9,487 nucleotides of DNA from Promethearchaeota archaeon (GTDB taxonomy: Archaea > Asgardarchaeota > Lokiarchaeia > Sigynarchaeales > SOKP01). The stretch lies in assembly GCA_016839905.1 (NCBI GenBank), contig JAEOTJ010000354.1:1-9487 (forward strand). The letters run 5' to 3'. The notes beneath the pieces are model-generated. The model was given only the letters and a program-made list of their open reading frames with translations, did no database searches and was not told the DNA's origin. Shown here in pieces: positions 1 to 7,670 of the stretch (positions are counted from its first letter, which is position 1; each line of letters opens with the position of its first letter). A program made the position numbers and the translations under genes.

Positions 1-13
1 AAATAATTTAAAA

Positions 14-1321
14 ATGAAAATAGCTATTGTATCTAGGGGGGATATACCCTCTTATTGGGGCCATAGTATTAATATTATGAAGCATGCTCAAGGTTTTCAT
101 AAGTTAAATCATACGATTGAAATATTAACAGTTCAGCATTTGATCGAAAGGAAATTGAGAGCTAAAATAAAAGATATACATAGTTTTTATGGTATTAATC
201 AAAAAATTAAAATACGATTTTTTAATGATTATTCTCTTTTAAATTTTAAAGATCTAAAAGTATTCCGGTCTTTTAAAAAATATTTTATAAAGTACACATC
301 AAAGTTTAAAAATCCATTAGATTCAAGAAAAATTAAATTATTAAAAATGGAAAATAGAGATCCATCTATTTTTAATACAATTATGAGTAAATGTTTAAAA
401 AATCTATTCACAATATTAAATTTTAATGATTCAGGAAAAAAAATAAGTAAATACTGTTTAAAAAACAAATTTGACTTAGTTTATTGTAGATCTTATAACT
501 CAACTTATTATAACATCATAAATAAAATCCCTACTATATTAGAGACTCATTATCCCAATATAAATAATCCAATTTTTAAAAAGTTAGTAAGATTGAGCAA
601 TAATAACTTCTTTAAGGGGATTATTACTATTCATAAAATACTAAAGAGTTATTTAATAAGCGCAGGTGTTCCTTCAGAGAAGGTTTTTGTCTTAGAAGAT
701 GCTGTGGATTTTGATAAATTTGATGAGATTCATCAAGATAAGCAATACTTAAGAAAACAATTAAAACTGCCTTTAAATAAAAAAATTATCTTATATGCTG
801 GAAGCTTACAAGAGGGTAGAGGAATTGATACAATAATAAATGCTGCGAAGACATTAAATAATAGTGATCTTGTTTATATTATATTAGGTGGTAATAAATA
901 TAATATATTAAAATGGAAAAGTTATTTAAAAAAAGCAGGAATTAGAGATTATATCTCCTTTTTAGGATTCAAGGAAAATAAATTAATTCCATTTTATTAT
1001 AAATCCGCTGACATCCTATTAGCCCCATATTCCCTAAAATGTGCAACAGTTAAATGGATGTCTCCTATTAAACTTTTTGAATATATGGCCTCTAAAGTAC
1101 CAATTATAGCGAGTGATGTAAAACGCATAAAAGAGATTTGTAATAATGATGAGTGTTTGTTATTTAAGCATGATGATTCAATCGATTTAAGTAAACAAAT
1201 TCAATATTTATTAGAAAATAATGAGTTAAGAGAGAGATTAATTGAAAATGCATATAAAAGATCAAAAGATTTTACTTATAATTTAAGATGTCAGAAAATT
1301 CTTAATAAATACACCACTTAA
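14..1321 (+). CDS. GT4-type glycosyltransferase (GT-B fold), cytosolic
   Basis: Predicted retaining glycosyltransferase of family GT4, transferring a sugar from a nucleotide donor to a glycan or lipid-linked acceptor in the cytosol. The 435-residue protein begins with a Rossmann strand (KIAIVSRGD, residues 2-10) and a glycine-bearing loop (GHSINI, 16-21). The C-terminal half carries the family landmarks: EDAVDFDKF (228-236) in the place of the usual N-G-x-D-x-x-x-F, YAGSLQEGRGID (261-272) as the donor-phosphate loop, and SPIKLFEYMA (350-359) with E356 as the probable donor-ribose ligand, followed by PIIASD (363-368). Residues about 55-145 form a basic, poorly conserved-looking stretch that makes it longer than a typical 370-390-residue GT4. 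No membrane segment or signal peptide is seen. ATG follows an A-rich leader with no Shine-Dalgarno. A small frameshifted reading frame starts 13 nt after its stop. Sugar specificity cannot be read from sequence. Confidence 0.9.
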   Translation: MKIAIVSRGDIPSYWGHSINIMKHAQGFHKLNHTIEILTVQHLIERKLRAKIKDIHSFYGINQKIKIRFFNDYSLLNFKDLKVFRSFKKYFIKYTSKFKNPLDSRKIKLLKMENRDPSIFNTIMSKCLKNLFTILNFNDSGKKISKYCLKNKFDLVYCRSYNSTYYNIINKIPTILETHYPNINNPIFKKLVRLSNNNFFKGIITIHKILKSYLISAGVPSEKVFVLEDAVDFDKFDEIHQDKQYLRKQLKLPLNKKIILYAGSLQEGRGIDTIINAAKTLNNSDLVYIILGGNKYNILKWKSYLKKAGIRDYISFLGFKENKLIPFYYKSADILLAPYSLKCATVKWMSPIKLFEYMASKVPIIASDVKRIKEICNNDECLLFKHDDSIDLSKQIQYLLENNELRERLIENAYKRSKDFTYNLRCQKILNKYTT

Positions 1322-1334
1322 GCAAATTGAACTT

Positions 1335-1513
1335 ATGAGTAAAATAAAAAAGAAAAAATATCATCAGTAAAAAGGTATCATTCTTATATAAATTATGATC
1401 CTGAACAATTTGTTAAATTTATACTCAAGAATTCTTGTTTAAGTAATTATGAATTAATTGCGAAGCGTTTTAGCGGTGATATAAAACCTAAACCCTTAAA
1501 TAAATTATCTTAA
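1335..1513 (+). pseudogene. Small gene or gene remnant broken by a frameshift in an A-run
   Basis: An ATG at 1335 opens MSKIKKKKYHQ and stops at 1368-1370. In another frame, 1343-1510 reads 56 codons without a stop and looks like real protein (YINYDPEQFVKFILKN, then NYELIAKRFSGDIKPKP), ending at TAA 1511-1513, but it has no ATG, GTG or TTG start. Adding a single A to the A-runs at 1346-1358 joins the two frames into one 59-residue protein beginning MSKIKKKKISSVKRYHSYIN. It lies 13 nt behind the first glycosyltransferase on the same strand, and its last 9 nt overlap the 3' end of the converging ParB-like gene. Either a one-base sequencing error or a decayed gene would give this picture; a programmed slip on the A-run is less likely. 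I do not recognise the family and see no membrane segment or signal peptide. Confidence 0.45.
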
Positions 1514-2305
1514 TAATCTTTTACTTTTAATCCATTCTTTATGAATGAAGATTATTTTTACAGGAATAACTTCAATATCTAATAATTGGGCGATTACTAA
1601 ACGATGAATTCCATCTAAAAAAATTGGTAATCCCTTTCTGCCAATTGCAATTGTAATTTCATCATCAATTTTTCTTAATTTAGAAAATCTACCCATTTTA
1701 TCAAAATAACCCTCTTTTTTAATTAATTCTTGTTGAGAGATGTATCCCTCCTTTTTTATTTTTTTATATAATCCCTCATAATTTTTAAATCTCCAATTTA
1801 ATTTCTTTTCTGAATCAAAATAATAATTTTTTCCTTCAGAAATCTTTTTGAGCTGCTCCTTATAGTACTCTGTTTTTTCCCAAGGTATTTTTTTAATAAA
1901 ATGATTATAAAATGACTTGAAATGAATCAATTCTGAAATTTTCTTTAAATTTTTTGATAGATCCCAATCTCCATTTAGATATTTTATATGATCTCTAATA
2001 AAGAGCCCTAATAATGGTTGTAAGAATTTCAGTTTAAAAATATTCTGATTTTCAGAAATTTCAAGATCTCTTATAAATAAGCGATATTTCAGATTTATTG
2101 GATTGATTTTAATTATTTGATATGAATGAGGGTGATCACCGTAAATAATACTTTTTATTTTTTGTTGTAAATGTAACATTTTATCATAAAACTTAGAGAT
2201 AATTATCTTTAATCCTTTATAATCATCTAATTTTCTATTTAGATTATTAAAAAAACCGAATGTAATATCATTAATTTGATTTTTAATAGTTTTTATTATT
2301 CTCAT
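1505..2305 (-). CDS. ParB-like N-terminal-domain protein of glycan-cluster type
   Basis: The C-terminal third looks like a ParB/sulfiredoxin-fold domain: IGRKG (221-225), DGIHRLVIAQLL (231-242), EVIPVKIIFIHKEW (245-258), closing with a basic tail. The G-x-H-R motif (G232, H234, R235) is the phosphate/nucleotide-binding signature of that fold. The preceding 170-200 residues carry landmarks I associate from memory with archaeal and bacterial stand-alone versions: GDWD (112-115), W142-x-x-T145-x-Y147, and GYISQQEL (187-194). There is no helix-turn-helix DNA-binding region as in true chromosome-partitioning ParB, and no parA neighbour, so a partitioning role is unlikely. It is the second gene of a minus-strand pair, 19 nt after the glycosyltransferase at 3437-2325, so probably cotranscribed with it. 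The ATG has no clear ribosome-binding site. Relatives of this type occur beside sugar-transfer genes; the substrate and activity are unknown, with a nucleotide-dependent or kinase-like function being speculation. Confidence 0.75.
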   Translation of the reverse strand: MRIIKTIKNQINDITFGFFNNLNRKLDDYKGLKIIISKFYDKMLHLQQKIKSIIYGDHPHSYQIIKINPINLKYRLFIRDLEISENQNIFKLKFLQPLLGLFIRDHIKYLNGDWDLSKNLKKISELIHFKSFYNHFIKKIPWEKTEYYKEQLKKISEGKNYYFDSEKKLNWRFKNYEGLYKKIKKEGYISQQELIKKEGYFDKMGRFSKLRKIDDEITIAIGRKGLPIFLDGIHRLVIAQLLDIEVIPVKIIFIHKEWIKSKRLLR

Positions 2306-2324
2306 GAATTAAATATCCATAAAT

Positions 2325-3437
2325 TCAACTTATTAATAAATCATATAATTTTTCTAATTTGTTAATTGTATTATTTATATTGTATTTATTATGAACCCTT
2401 TTAAACGCATTTTCTGCGATTTGATTTGATAAATGCTTATCATTCATTAATGTTTCTATTGCCCGAGCCATTATATTTGGAGATTTAGGTGGTACTAATA
2501 ATGCTTCCTTTCCCTCTCTAACGACTTCAGAATTTTCGAGAATATCCGTAGTAATTATTGGTTTTCTCATTGCCATTGCTTCTAATAAGCTATTAGATTG
2601 ACCTTCAAATAAAGTTGAACAAACCCATATATTTGTGATTGATAAAATATCTGGAATATCATCTCTAAATCCAAGTAATTTTATATTATTTAAAGATAAA
2701 TCATAATGTTGTTTCTTGAATACATTTATTAAACTTTCTGTATCAATTCCAACGGCTAAAAAATAGAATTCCTTAATTTTTCTGAGTTGATTCAATGCAG
2801 AAATCATCGTTGGATAGTCTTTTTGCTTCCTATTATGAGCAATCATAGTAATCACAGGAAGATTTGATAAGTTAAGTTCCTTTTTTATTTTGTCTGGAGA
2901 TTTTTTTAACTTAAATTTCTTAAAATCTAAACCATTTTCAATTAATTTAATTTTCTTTAATGTAATTCCTTGAGAAACTGTAAAATTAAATAGTGCTTTG
3001 GAATTTACTATATATATATCTACTAAACTTTGAGTTAATCTATCAATTATTAGAAGAGGTAAATATTTTTTTTGCTTCAATTTAACTCTAATAGAGGATA
3101 CTACTTTAATATTGAGACCAATGCTAGCTATTCTTCCTAATAAATTTGCATGAATCATAAAACAGTGTAAAATATCTGGTTTCTCTTTTCGTATTATTTT
3201 TCGTAGTTTAATCACTGCTTTTATTCTATCAAATAAGTTCTGTACATTTAAGTAATAAATATTTTTAACATAAGGTTTGATTAATTTTGAAATACTCCCA
3301 ATATTAGTAATTGTGCATACAGAAATCTCGTATTTATCAAGATACATTTTAAAAATTATTTTTTTAAGCATATTCTCGGCTCCACCAGGATTAAGTCCAG
3401 TAATTAAATAAAAAACTTTAGTTTTTTTTTCTATCAC
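2325..3437 (-). CDS. GT4-type glycosyltransferase, GTG start
   Basis: A complete GT4 glycosyltransferase of 370 residues, the usual family length. The N-terminal domain has YLITGLNPGGAENML (10-24), the acceptor-side glycine loop typical of exopolysaccharide and lipid-linked-oligosaccharide transferases, and DILHCFMIHANLLGRIA (88-104). The C-terminal domain has IENGLDFKKF (166-175), HNRKQKDYP (201-209) as the phosphate-binding loop, and a full E-x7-E motif with E278 and E286 (EGQSNSLLEAM), followed by KPIITTD. All catalytic landmarks are intact, so it is probably active. The start is GTG at 3437-3435: an in-frame TAG lies a few codons upstream and no ATG intervenes. A TATA-like box 31 nt upstream suggests a very short leader. 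The stop (TGA) is 19 nt before the ParB-like gene, which it probably leads as a two-gene transcript. Sugar specificity is not deducible. Confidence 0.9.
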   Translation of the reverse strand: MIEKKTKVFYLITGLNPGGAENMLKKIIFKMYLDKYEISVCTITNIGSISKLIKPYVKNIYYLNVQNLFDRIKAVIKLRKIIRKEKPDILHCFMIHANLLGRIASIGLNIKVVSSIRVKLKQKKYLPLLIIDRLTQSLVDIYIVNSKALFNFTVSQGITLKKIKLIENGLDFKKFKLKKSPDKIKKELNLSNLPVITMIAHNRKQKDYPTMISALNQLRKIKEFYFLAVGIDTESLINVFKKQHYDLSLNNIKLLGFRDDIPDILSITNIWVCSTLFEGQSNSLLEAMAMRKPIITTDILENSEVVREGKEALLVPPKSPNIMARAIETLMNDKHLSNQIAENAFKRVHNKYNINNTINKLEKLYDLLIS

Positions 3438-3464
3438 TCGTATTCTCTATCTTGATTTAATTGT

Positions 3465-3476
3465 ATTATATTTCCT
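3465..3476 (-). promoter_or_regulatory. Candidate archaeal BRE/TATA promoter for the GT4-ParB-like pair
   Basis: On the minus strand the sequence reads GGAAATATAATAC: a purine-rich element next to ATATAATA, centred about 31 nt before the GTG at 3437. With an archaeal transcription start 24-26 nt downstream of the TATA centre, the leader would be only about 6 nt, that is nearly leaderless. Similar boxes can arise by chance in sequence this AT-rich. Confidence 0.35.
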
Positions 3477-3554
3477 ATTATTCCATAATTATTAAATAAA
3501 AGCTTTATTCTACTATCACAGAAATAGTAAATCGTAAATAGCTCTTTTTAAAAA

Positions 3555-5531
3555 ATGAGTGGAATTATTTTATTAGGTTTTTTAGCAATAACTTGTATTC
3601 TTTATCTAATTTTTTCAATAATTTTAACTGTCTTTGGAAGTATTTTCTTGTTTTTAATTCAAAAAAGGAGTTTTGGAAAATGGGAATTATCAAAATTAGA
3701 AAGTGTTTTAATATCCTACGCGATTGGTGTTTCAATATATCTCTTTATAGCTTATATCCTTGATATATTACAAATTTTTAATTTTTATTTTGCTTATTTA
3801 TCTTTTATAATTGTAGATATTTTATTCTTAATTTATCTATATAAATTGAATATATTGAATAAAAATTTAAAGTATTTTAAGGAATACTTGAATTTCAATA
3901 AAGAAAATTCTAAGCTTCTTTTTATTTTATTTTTAATCATCATAGGACTTCAATTTCTAAAGATTTTACCTAGATTATTATATAATTCTTCATTGGGATC
4001 AAGTGATCCATACTCATGGACTTCAAGTGTATTTTATGCTCTTGATCATTTTCATATGAATTACAGGTGGTTTGGTCCAGATTATCCTGCGGGATTTACT
4101 CTATTTTGCACCGGTAATTTATTAATTGTACCTAATAACTATATCGCATTTTTTTTTATGAAATTTGCTTGTATGCCTTTTATAACTTTCTTTATTTTAA
4201 CCATATTTTCAATTTCAAGGAGAATTTTTAAAGAATCATATCTAATTTTTTTCACTATGATTATGGTTCTGGTTTCTAACTATTTTCTCCAAAGAACAGT
4301 AATGTTTCTTCCATCTTCCATATCAACTTTATTAATATCCATTGCTCTAATTATTTATCTTACAAAAGCACCAAATTATCTTATAGGTTTTATCATCCCC
4401 GCAGTATATTTACTCCATAGTTTATCCGCAATTTTTTTTTTAATGGCTCTAGTTATTTTTTACTTTATAAAAATCATTAAATCTATGAAAAATCGCAATT
4501 TATTGAAAAATAATCTTAATGAAATATTCAGGATAATATTAATTACATTTATTTTATTAATCCCTTATGTTTTACATGCTTTCATCGTTTATGATAAAAA
4601 TGTTATAAGAATCATTTCTATAATAATACGAAAATTGAAAATCTTTCAAACAACGGAGGATCTCCAAATTGAGCAGTTTTCCACTTTTATATTGATACTA
4701 TTTAATTCAGGTGAATCAATTCTTGGATTTGATAGATTTATTGAATTATTTTGGAAAAGAACAATTGGATTATTTTTTTTACTTGCATTTGCTGGTCTTT
4801 TTTTAAGAACTAAGGAGAAAGACGATAAATATAAAGATATAATAATTTTATTAAAAGTAGGATTAATTTTAGTATTCTTAGTTTTTTATATTCCATTTCT
4901 ATTGAATTTAGAATTTATTATAGAAAATCAATTCTACGACTTCACAAGCTATAGAATTATTGAAACTTTCACTCCCCATATCATTATTTTGTCAGCAATA
5001 GCATTAGAATTCTTGGTAAAGAGGTCTGAGGAATATTGGTATTTTCTAAAATCAAAATATGAAAGATTCAGAAATTTCCTTAAAAAACATAAACCAAGAA
5101 AATATAATACTAATTTTAAAACCTCAATAATAGTTTTAATAATATCATCTTCTATGGTTTTTTATATTTTTAGGGAAAAATTCTATATGAATCATCATCA
5201 TTTTAATTTCGCAGAAACTATCCTCTATATCAGTGAAAATATTCCAGAAGATAGTAATATTGGTATACCAAGATTTGATGAAAAACAACGGAATAGTATT
5301 TATAGATTGCTTTATAATTATGATACTAAATATTATTATAGAGATAATATCTCTACATATGAGAATTTTTATAATTTTTGCTCGATTTTGAATATAAAAT
5401 ACGTTATATTAAAAAGAACTTCTTTTAACGAGACAAACTTAACAGAATTTGATACAGAAGATAAATTTATTAAAATCTTTCAACCAATAGAAGAAGATAA
5501 TATTTATGGATTATATAAATTTGAAAAATAA
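3555..5531 (+). CDS. Polytopic membrane protein, probable GT-C-fold glycosyltransferase
   Basis: A 658-residue integral membrane protein with roughly 12-14 hydrophobic segments (about 3-35, 50-70, 76-97, 121-138, 195-220, 228-245, 255-305, 323-345, 402-418, 428-452, 472-488, 522-540) and a soluble C-terminal domain of about 115 residues (545-658). After the segment near 121-138 comes an acidic loop SSDPYSW (149-155) then YPAGFTLF (177-184). In GT-C enzymes a catalytic Asp sits in the first large outer loop, so D151 is the candidate; R467 in SYRIIE and H288 are other possible functional residues. GT-C enzymes take sugars from polyprenyl-phosphate donors on the outer side of the membrane; the GT2 gene downstream could supply such a donor. 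The assignment rests on topology and loop pattern, not a diagnostic motif; a flippase/polymerase-like role is the alternative. It stands alone on its strand, diverging from the 3437 gene and converging on the 6715-5555 gene. ATG start, no Shine-Dalgarno. Confidence 0.7.
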   Translation: MSGIILLGFLAITCILYLIFSIILTVFGSIFLFLIQKRSFGKWELSKLESVLISYAIGVSIYLFIAYILDILQIFNFYFAYLSFIIVDILFLIYLYKLNILNKNLKYFKEYLNFNKENSKLLFILFLIIIGLQFLKILPRLLYNSSLGSSDPYSWTSSVFYALDHFHMNYRWFGPDYPAGFTLFCTGNLLIVPNNYIAFFFMKFACMPFITFFILTIFSISRRIFKESYLIFFTMIMVLVSNYFLQRTVMFLPSSISTLLISIALIIYLTKAPNYLIGFIIPAVYLLHSLSAIFFLMALVIFYFIKIIKSMKNRNLLKNNLNEIFRIILITFILLIPYVLHAFIVYDKNVIRIISIIIRKLKIFQTTEDLQIEQFSTFILILFNSGESILGFDRFIELFWKRTIGLFFLLAFAGLFLRTKEKDDKYKDIIILLKVGLILVFLVFYIPFLLNLEFIIENQFYDFTSYRIIETFTPHIIILSAIALEFLVKRSEEYWYFLKSKYERFRNFLKKHKPRKYNTNFKTSIIVLIISSSMVFYIFREKFYMNHHHFNFAETILYISENIPEDSNIGIPRFDEKQRNSIYRLLYNYDTKYYYRDNISTYENFYNFCSILNIKYVILKRTSFNETNLTEFDTEDKFIKIFQPIEEDNIYGLYKFEK

Positions 5532-5554
5532 GGGGATAGAATTAATGCATTTTA

Positions 5555-6715
5555 TCAACTATTTTTTACTTTTTTATAAATATTAATAATTTTGTTTATA
5601 ATATTATCCCAAGAGTATACTTGTTTTATTAAATTACGACCATTTTTCCCAAAATCTTCAAGATTATCATCTTTTACAGTTTTTTTTATGAAATTAATTG
5701 CTTGTTCAATATTACCACTTTCATAAATATAACCATTAACACTTTCTTTTACTATTTCGGGAACTCCTCCTACATTCGATGCGATAACAGGGACTTCACA
5801 AGCAAGTGCCTCAAGAACTGTAGTTGGAAGCCCTTCAGCTCTAGAAGTCTGAATAAATATTTTGCATTTATTATAATATTTGGGCATATTCTTATGTGTA
5901 ATTTTTTTATAAAAAGTTATTGGATAAGTTTTAATGTATTTTTCTACTTTTATTAATTCTGGACCATCCCCTATAATTAAAAATCTTTGATTTTCATCAA
6001 ATTTCCTATATTTTTTTATTAATTCAAGAAATAAATCAATTCCTTTAATATGAGTTAAGCGTCCAATAAAGCCAAAATAAATTCTTTCTACATCATTTAT
6101 TTTTTTAAAATTTTTTGTATCAATAACATTGGGGATATAATAATTATTGGATTTGCGTTTAACCTTAAAGGTTTTATTAATGGCTAATAAATCATCCTTA
6201 GAAACACTAATTACACCATTAGCTTTTTTTAACATTATTTTACCAATAGTTAAATCAAAGAAATATTTTTTTAAGAATAGCATTATTTTTTCCATAAGAC
6301 TAGTAGCTTTAAAATCATTTGTCCGAATACCTCCATGCAGATGTAAAATTATTGTAATATCTTTGTTAAAAAATATTTTATAAAGGAAGGTTTGCATTGT
6401 TGAAAAATATATATAGGAATGCACGTGTATTAAATCATAATTTTTACCATATTTTAAGAGAAAAATTAGTGTATTAAAAAGCGGATTTTTAATTCTTAAA
6501 AAGTTATCATTATCAGCAAATAAATAGCATTTTTTCTCTATTACACGAACATTTTTAGAATATTTTTCAATAATTTTATGTTTTTTTGATAAAGAAGAAC
6601 AAAAAAAATCGACTTTTATGTTTTTATCTCCTAAATTTTTAGCTAAATCTCTAGTAAAATGTGCTAATCCTCCTAAATAATCCGGCGGGGACGTAGAAAT
6701 AATTAAAATTTTCAT
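5555..6715 (-). CDS. GT4-type glycosyltransferase with canonical motifs
   Basis: A textbook GT4 enzyme of 386 residues. The N-terminal domain starts MKILIISTSPPDYLGGLAHF with the glycine pair G15-G16 in the acceptor loop, then YDLIHVHS (93-100) and HLHGG (125-129). A hinge leads to IPNVIDTKNF (194-203), GFIGRLTHIKGID (215-227) with R219 and K224 as donor-phosphate ligands, IIGDGPE (247-253), and an intact E-x7-E (E294, E302) in AEGLPTTVLEALA, followed by GGVPEIV. Predicted cytosolic and retaining, using a nucleotide-sugar donor; the acceptor is unknown. Its 3' end faces the membrane-protein gene across 23 nt. A 118-nt gap separates its start from the GT2 gene upstream on the same strand, and T-rich sequence in that gap suggests it has its own promoter. 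ATG start, no Shine-Dalgarno. Of the glycosyltransferases here, this is the one whose motifs fit the family best. Confidence 0.93.
   Translation of the reverse strand: MKILIISTSPPDYLGGLAHFTRDLAKNLGDKNIKVDFFCSSLSKKHKIIEKYSKNVRVIEKKCYLFADNDNFLRIKNPLFNTLIFLLKYGKNYDLIHVHSYIYFSTMQTFLYKIFFNKDITIILHLHGGIRTNDFKATSLMEKIMLFLKKYFFDLTIGKIMLKKANGVISVSKDDLLAINKTFKVKRKSNNYYIPNVIDTKNFKKINDVERIYFGFIGRLTHIKGIDLFLELIKKYRKFDENQRFLIIGDGPELIKVEKYIKTYPITFYKKITHKNMPKYYNKCKIFIQTSRAEGLPTTVLEALACEVPVIASNVGGVPEIVKESVNGYIYESGNIEQAINFIKKTVKDDNLEDFGKNGRNLIKQVYSWDNIINKIINIYKKVKNS
5561..5580 (+). terminator. Possible poly-T terminator of the membrane-protein gene
   Basis: Two runs of six or more T separated by AC (ATTTTTTACTTTTTTATAAA) lie 30-50 nt after the TAA of the membrane-protein gene. 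Archaeal RNA polymerase can stop at T-runs without a hairpin. The run lies inside the converging glycosyltransferase gene, where it encodes Lys-rich codons on the other strand, so codon composition alone could explain it. Confidence 0.3.
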
Positions 6716-6806
6716 TATTTAAAAATAAAAAAAAAATATTTATTGATAGTAATAATTAAAAATCGTGTATAACTTTTCACAATCTATATTTAATATATCT
6801 ATAATG

Positions 6807-6833
6807 TCAAAAAACTAATTATTCTAAAAAAAA
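6807..6833 (-). terminator. Possible poly-T terminator of the GT2 gene
   Basis: Read on the minus strand, the TAA of the GT2 gene is followed at once by eight T residues (6833-6826), then a second run of six T near 6813-6808. This fits an archaeal hairpin-less terminator and would separate the GT2 gene from the glycosyltransferase 118 nt downstream. T-runs are common in sequence of this composition. Confidence 0.35.
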
Positions 6834-7670
6834 TTAAGTTTTCATCAAATAACTGAGTTTTTTTTCTAAATCAGAGTCCTTTAAAAATCTATTAAACATC
6901 TTTTTAAATTTAGGAAATAAGTAAAATTTTGCAATTGAAAAGAATGTTTTTTTAAAATATTTTCTGATTTTAATGAAAGAATCACCAAATTCCCTTTCAT
7001 AAATCTTAGTGCTAACTTCATGAAATGAATAATTAGGTACTATTTTAAATAACATTTCTTGTGTAATAGAATAATTTGACTCAAACTTGAGATTATTTAT
7101 AATTTTTGAAGATAAAGCTCTATAACCCATTGTAGGATCTGATATTTTCTTTTGGAGAAGAATAGTATAAAAAATACTCATTACTTTAGATAATAATTTT
7201 TTGAAGATATTCATATCATAATAATGCTTAAAGCGATTTCCAATAACGAAATCTACACCAAAATGTACAATTGGGTCAATGAATTTAGGTAAATGTCTAG
7301 GATCATGTTGTCCATCGGCATCAATTATAACTACGATATCGTATTTATTTGTTTTACTGAATTCTAAACCAGTTTGTATTGCCGCACCATTACCTTTATT
7401 CTTTTTATGTTTTATAATTATTGTATTAAAACATTGTGCAATTTCACAAGTCTTATCCTTAGATCCATCATCGATAATAATTATATCTAAGTCTTCAGAA
7501 AGATCATTTGGAAACCATGAAAGAGTTTTTCCGATATTTTTTTCTTCATTATAAGCAGGCATTATTACAGCGATTTTTAGACCAGAATATCTGTAATTTA
7601 TTTTTACACTTTTATTTTGCGTGTTTTCTGAAAAAAGAGTTAATTCATTGCTGGTAGTAATTGTATTCAA
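6834..7670 (-). CDS. GT2 polyprenyl-phosphate sugar synthase-like (DPM1/DPG synthase-like)
   Basis: GT-A-fold family 2 enzyme resembling dolichyl-phosphate mannose/glucose synthases, which move a sugar from GDP- or UDP-sugar to a polyprenyl phosphate on the cytosolic face. Landmarks in order: AVIMPAYNEEKNIGKTL (34-50), IIIIDDGSKDKT (63-74), KNKGNGAAIQTGL (90-102), the metal-binding IIDADGQHDP (115-124), GNRF (144-147), SDPTMGYRALS (177-187) and QEML (204-207). These match the DPM1-like branch well. There is no C-terminal membrane pair or GtrA-like domain; the basic, aromatic-rich tail (about 231-262) may bind the membrane peripherally. The only usable start is TTG at 7670: an in-frame TAA lies seven codons upstream and no ATG or GTG occurs before the catalytic core, so there is a 30-residue N-terminal extension of low complexity. 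It could provide the lipid-linked sugar for the GT-C-like membrane protein; the sugar is unknown. Confidence 0.85.
   Translation of the reverse strand: MNTITTSNELTLFSENTQNKSVKINYRYSGLKIAVIMPAYNEEKNIGKTLSWFPNDLSEDLDIIIIDDGSKDKTCEIAQCFNTIIIKHKKNKGNGAAIQTGLEFSKTNKYDIVVIIDADGQHDPRHLPKFIDPIVHFGVDFVIGNRFKHYYDMNIFKKLLSKVMSIFYTILLQKKISDPTMGYRALSSKIINNLKFESNYSITQEMLFKIVPNYSFHEVSTKIYEREFGDSFIKIRKYFKKTFFSIAKFYLFPKFKKMFNRFLKDSDLEKKLSYLMKT

Noticed and set aside
229..468. 79-codon minus-strand open frame inside the first GT4 gene
   Set aside because: It lies wholly within a well-supported gene, and its Phe/Leu/Ile-rich translation is the complement of Lys/Asn codons.
1335..1370. 11-codon open frame MSKIKKKKYHQ as a gene of its own
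   Set aside because: Too short and too Lys-rich to support alone; better explained as the 5' end of the frameshifted 1335-1513 gene.
1505..2305. Chromosome-partitioning ParB
   Set aside because: The domain resembles only the ParB N-terminal fold; no helix-turn-helix region, parA gene or parS-like repeats are present, and the neighbours are glycosyltransferases.
5702..5956. 84-codon plus-strand open frame inside the GT4 gene at 6715-5555
   Set aside because: Antisense to the E-x7-E region of a canonical glycosyltransferase; no domain or independent coding signal.
6147..6383. 78-codon plus-strand open frame inside the same GT4 gene
   Set aside because: Antisense shadow of a strong gene with no recognisable features.
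6716..6833. Possible small RNA or tRNA in the gap between the two minus-strand genes
   Set aside because: The stretch is nearly all A+T with no cloverleaf, no conserved T-loop sequence and no stable GC stem.
7279..7554. 91-codon plus-strand open frame inside the GT2 gene, hydrophobic and Ser/Cys-rich
   Set aside because: Antisense to the DDGS and DADGQHD motifs of the GT2 enzyme; the hydrophobic look comes from the complement of its coding sequence.
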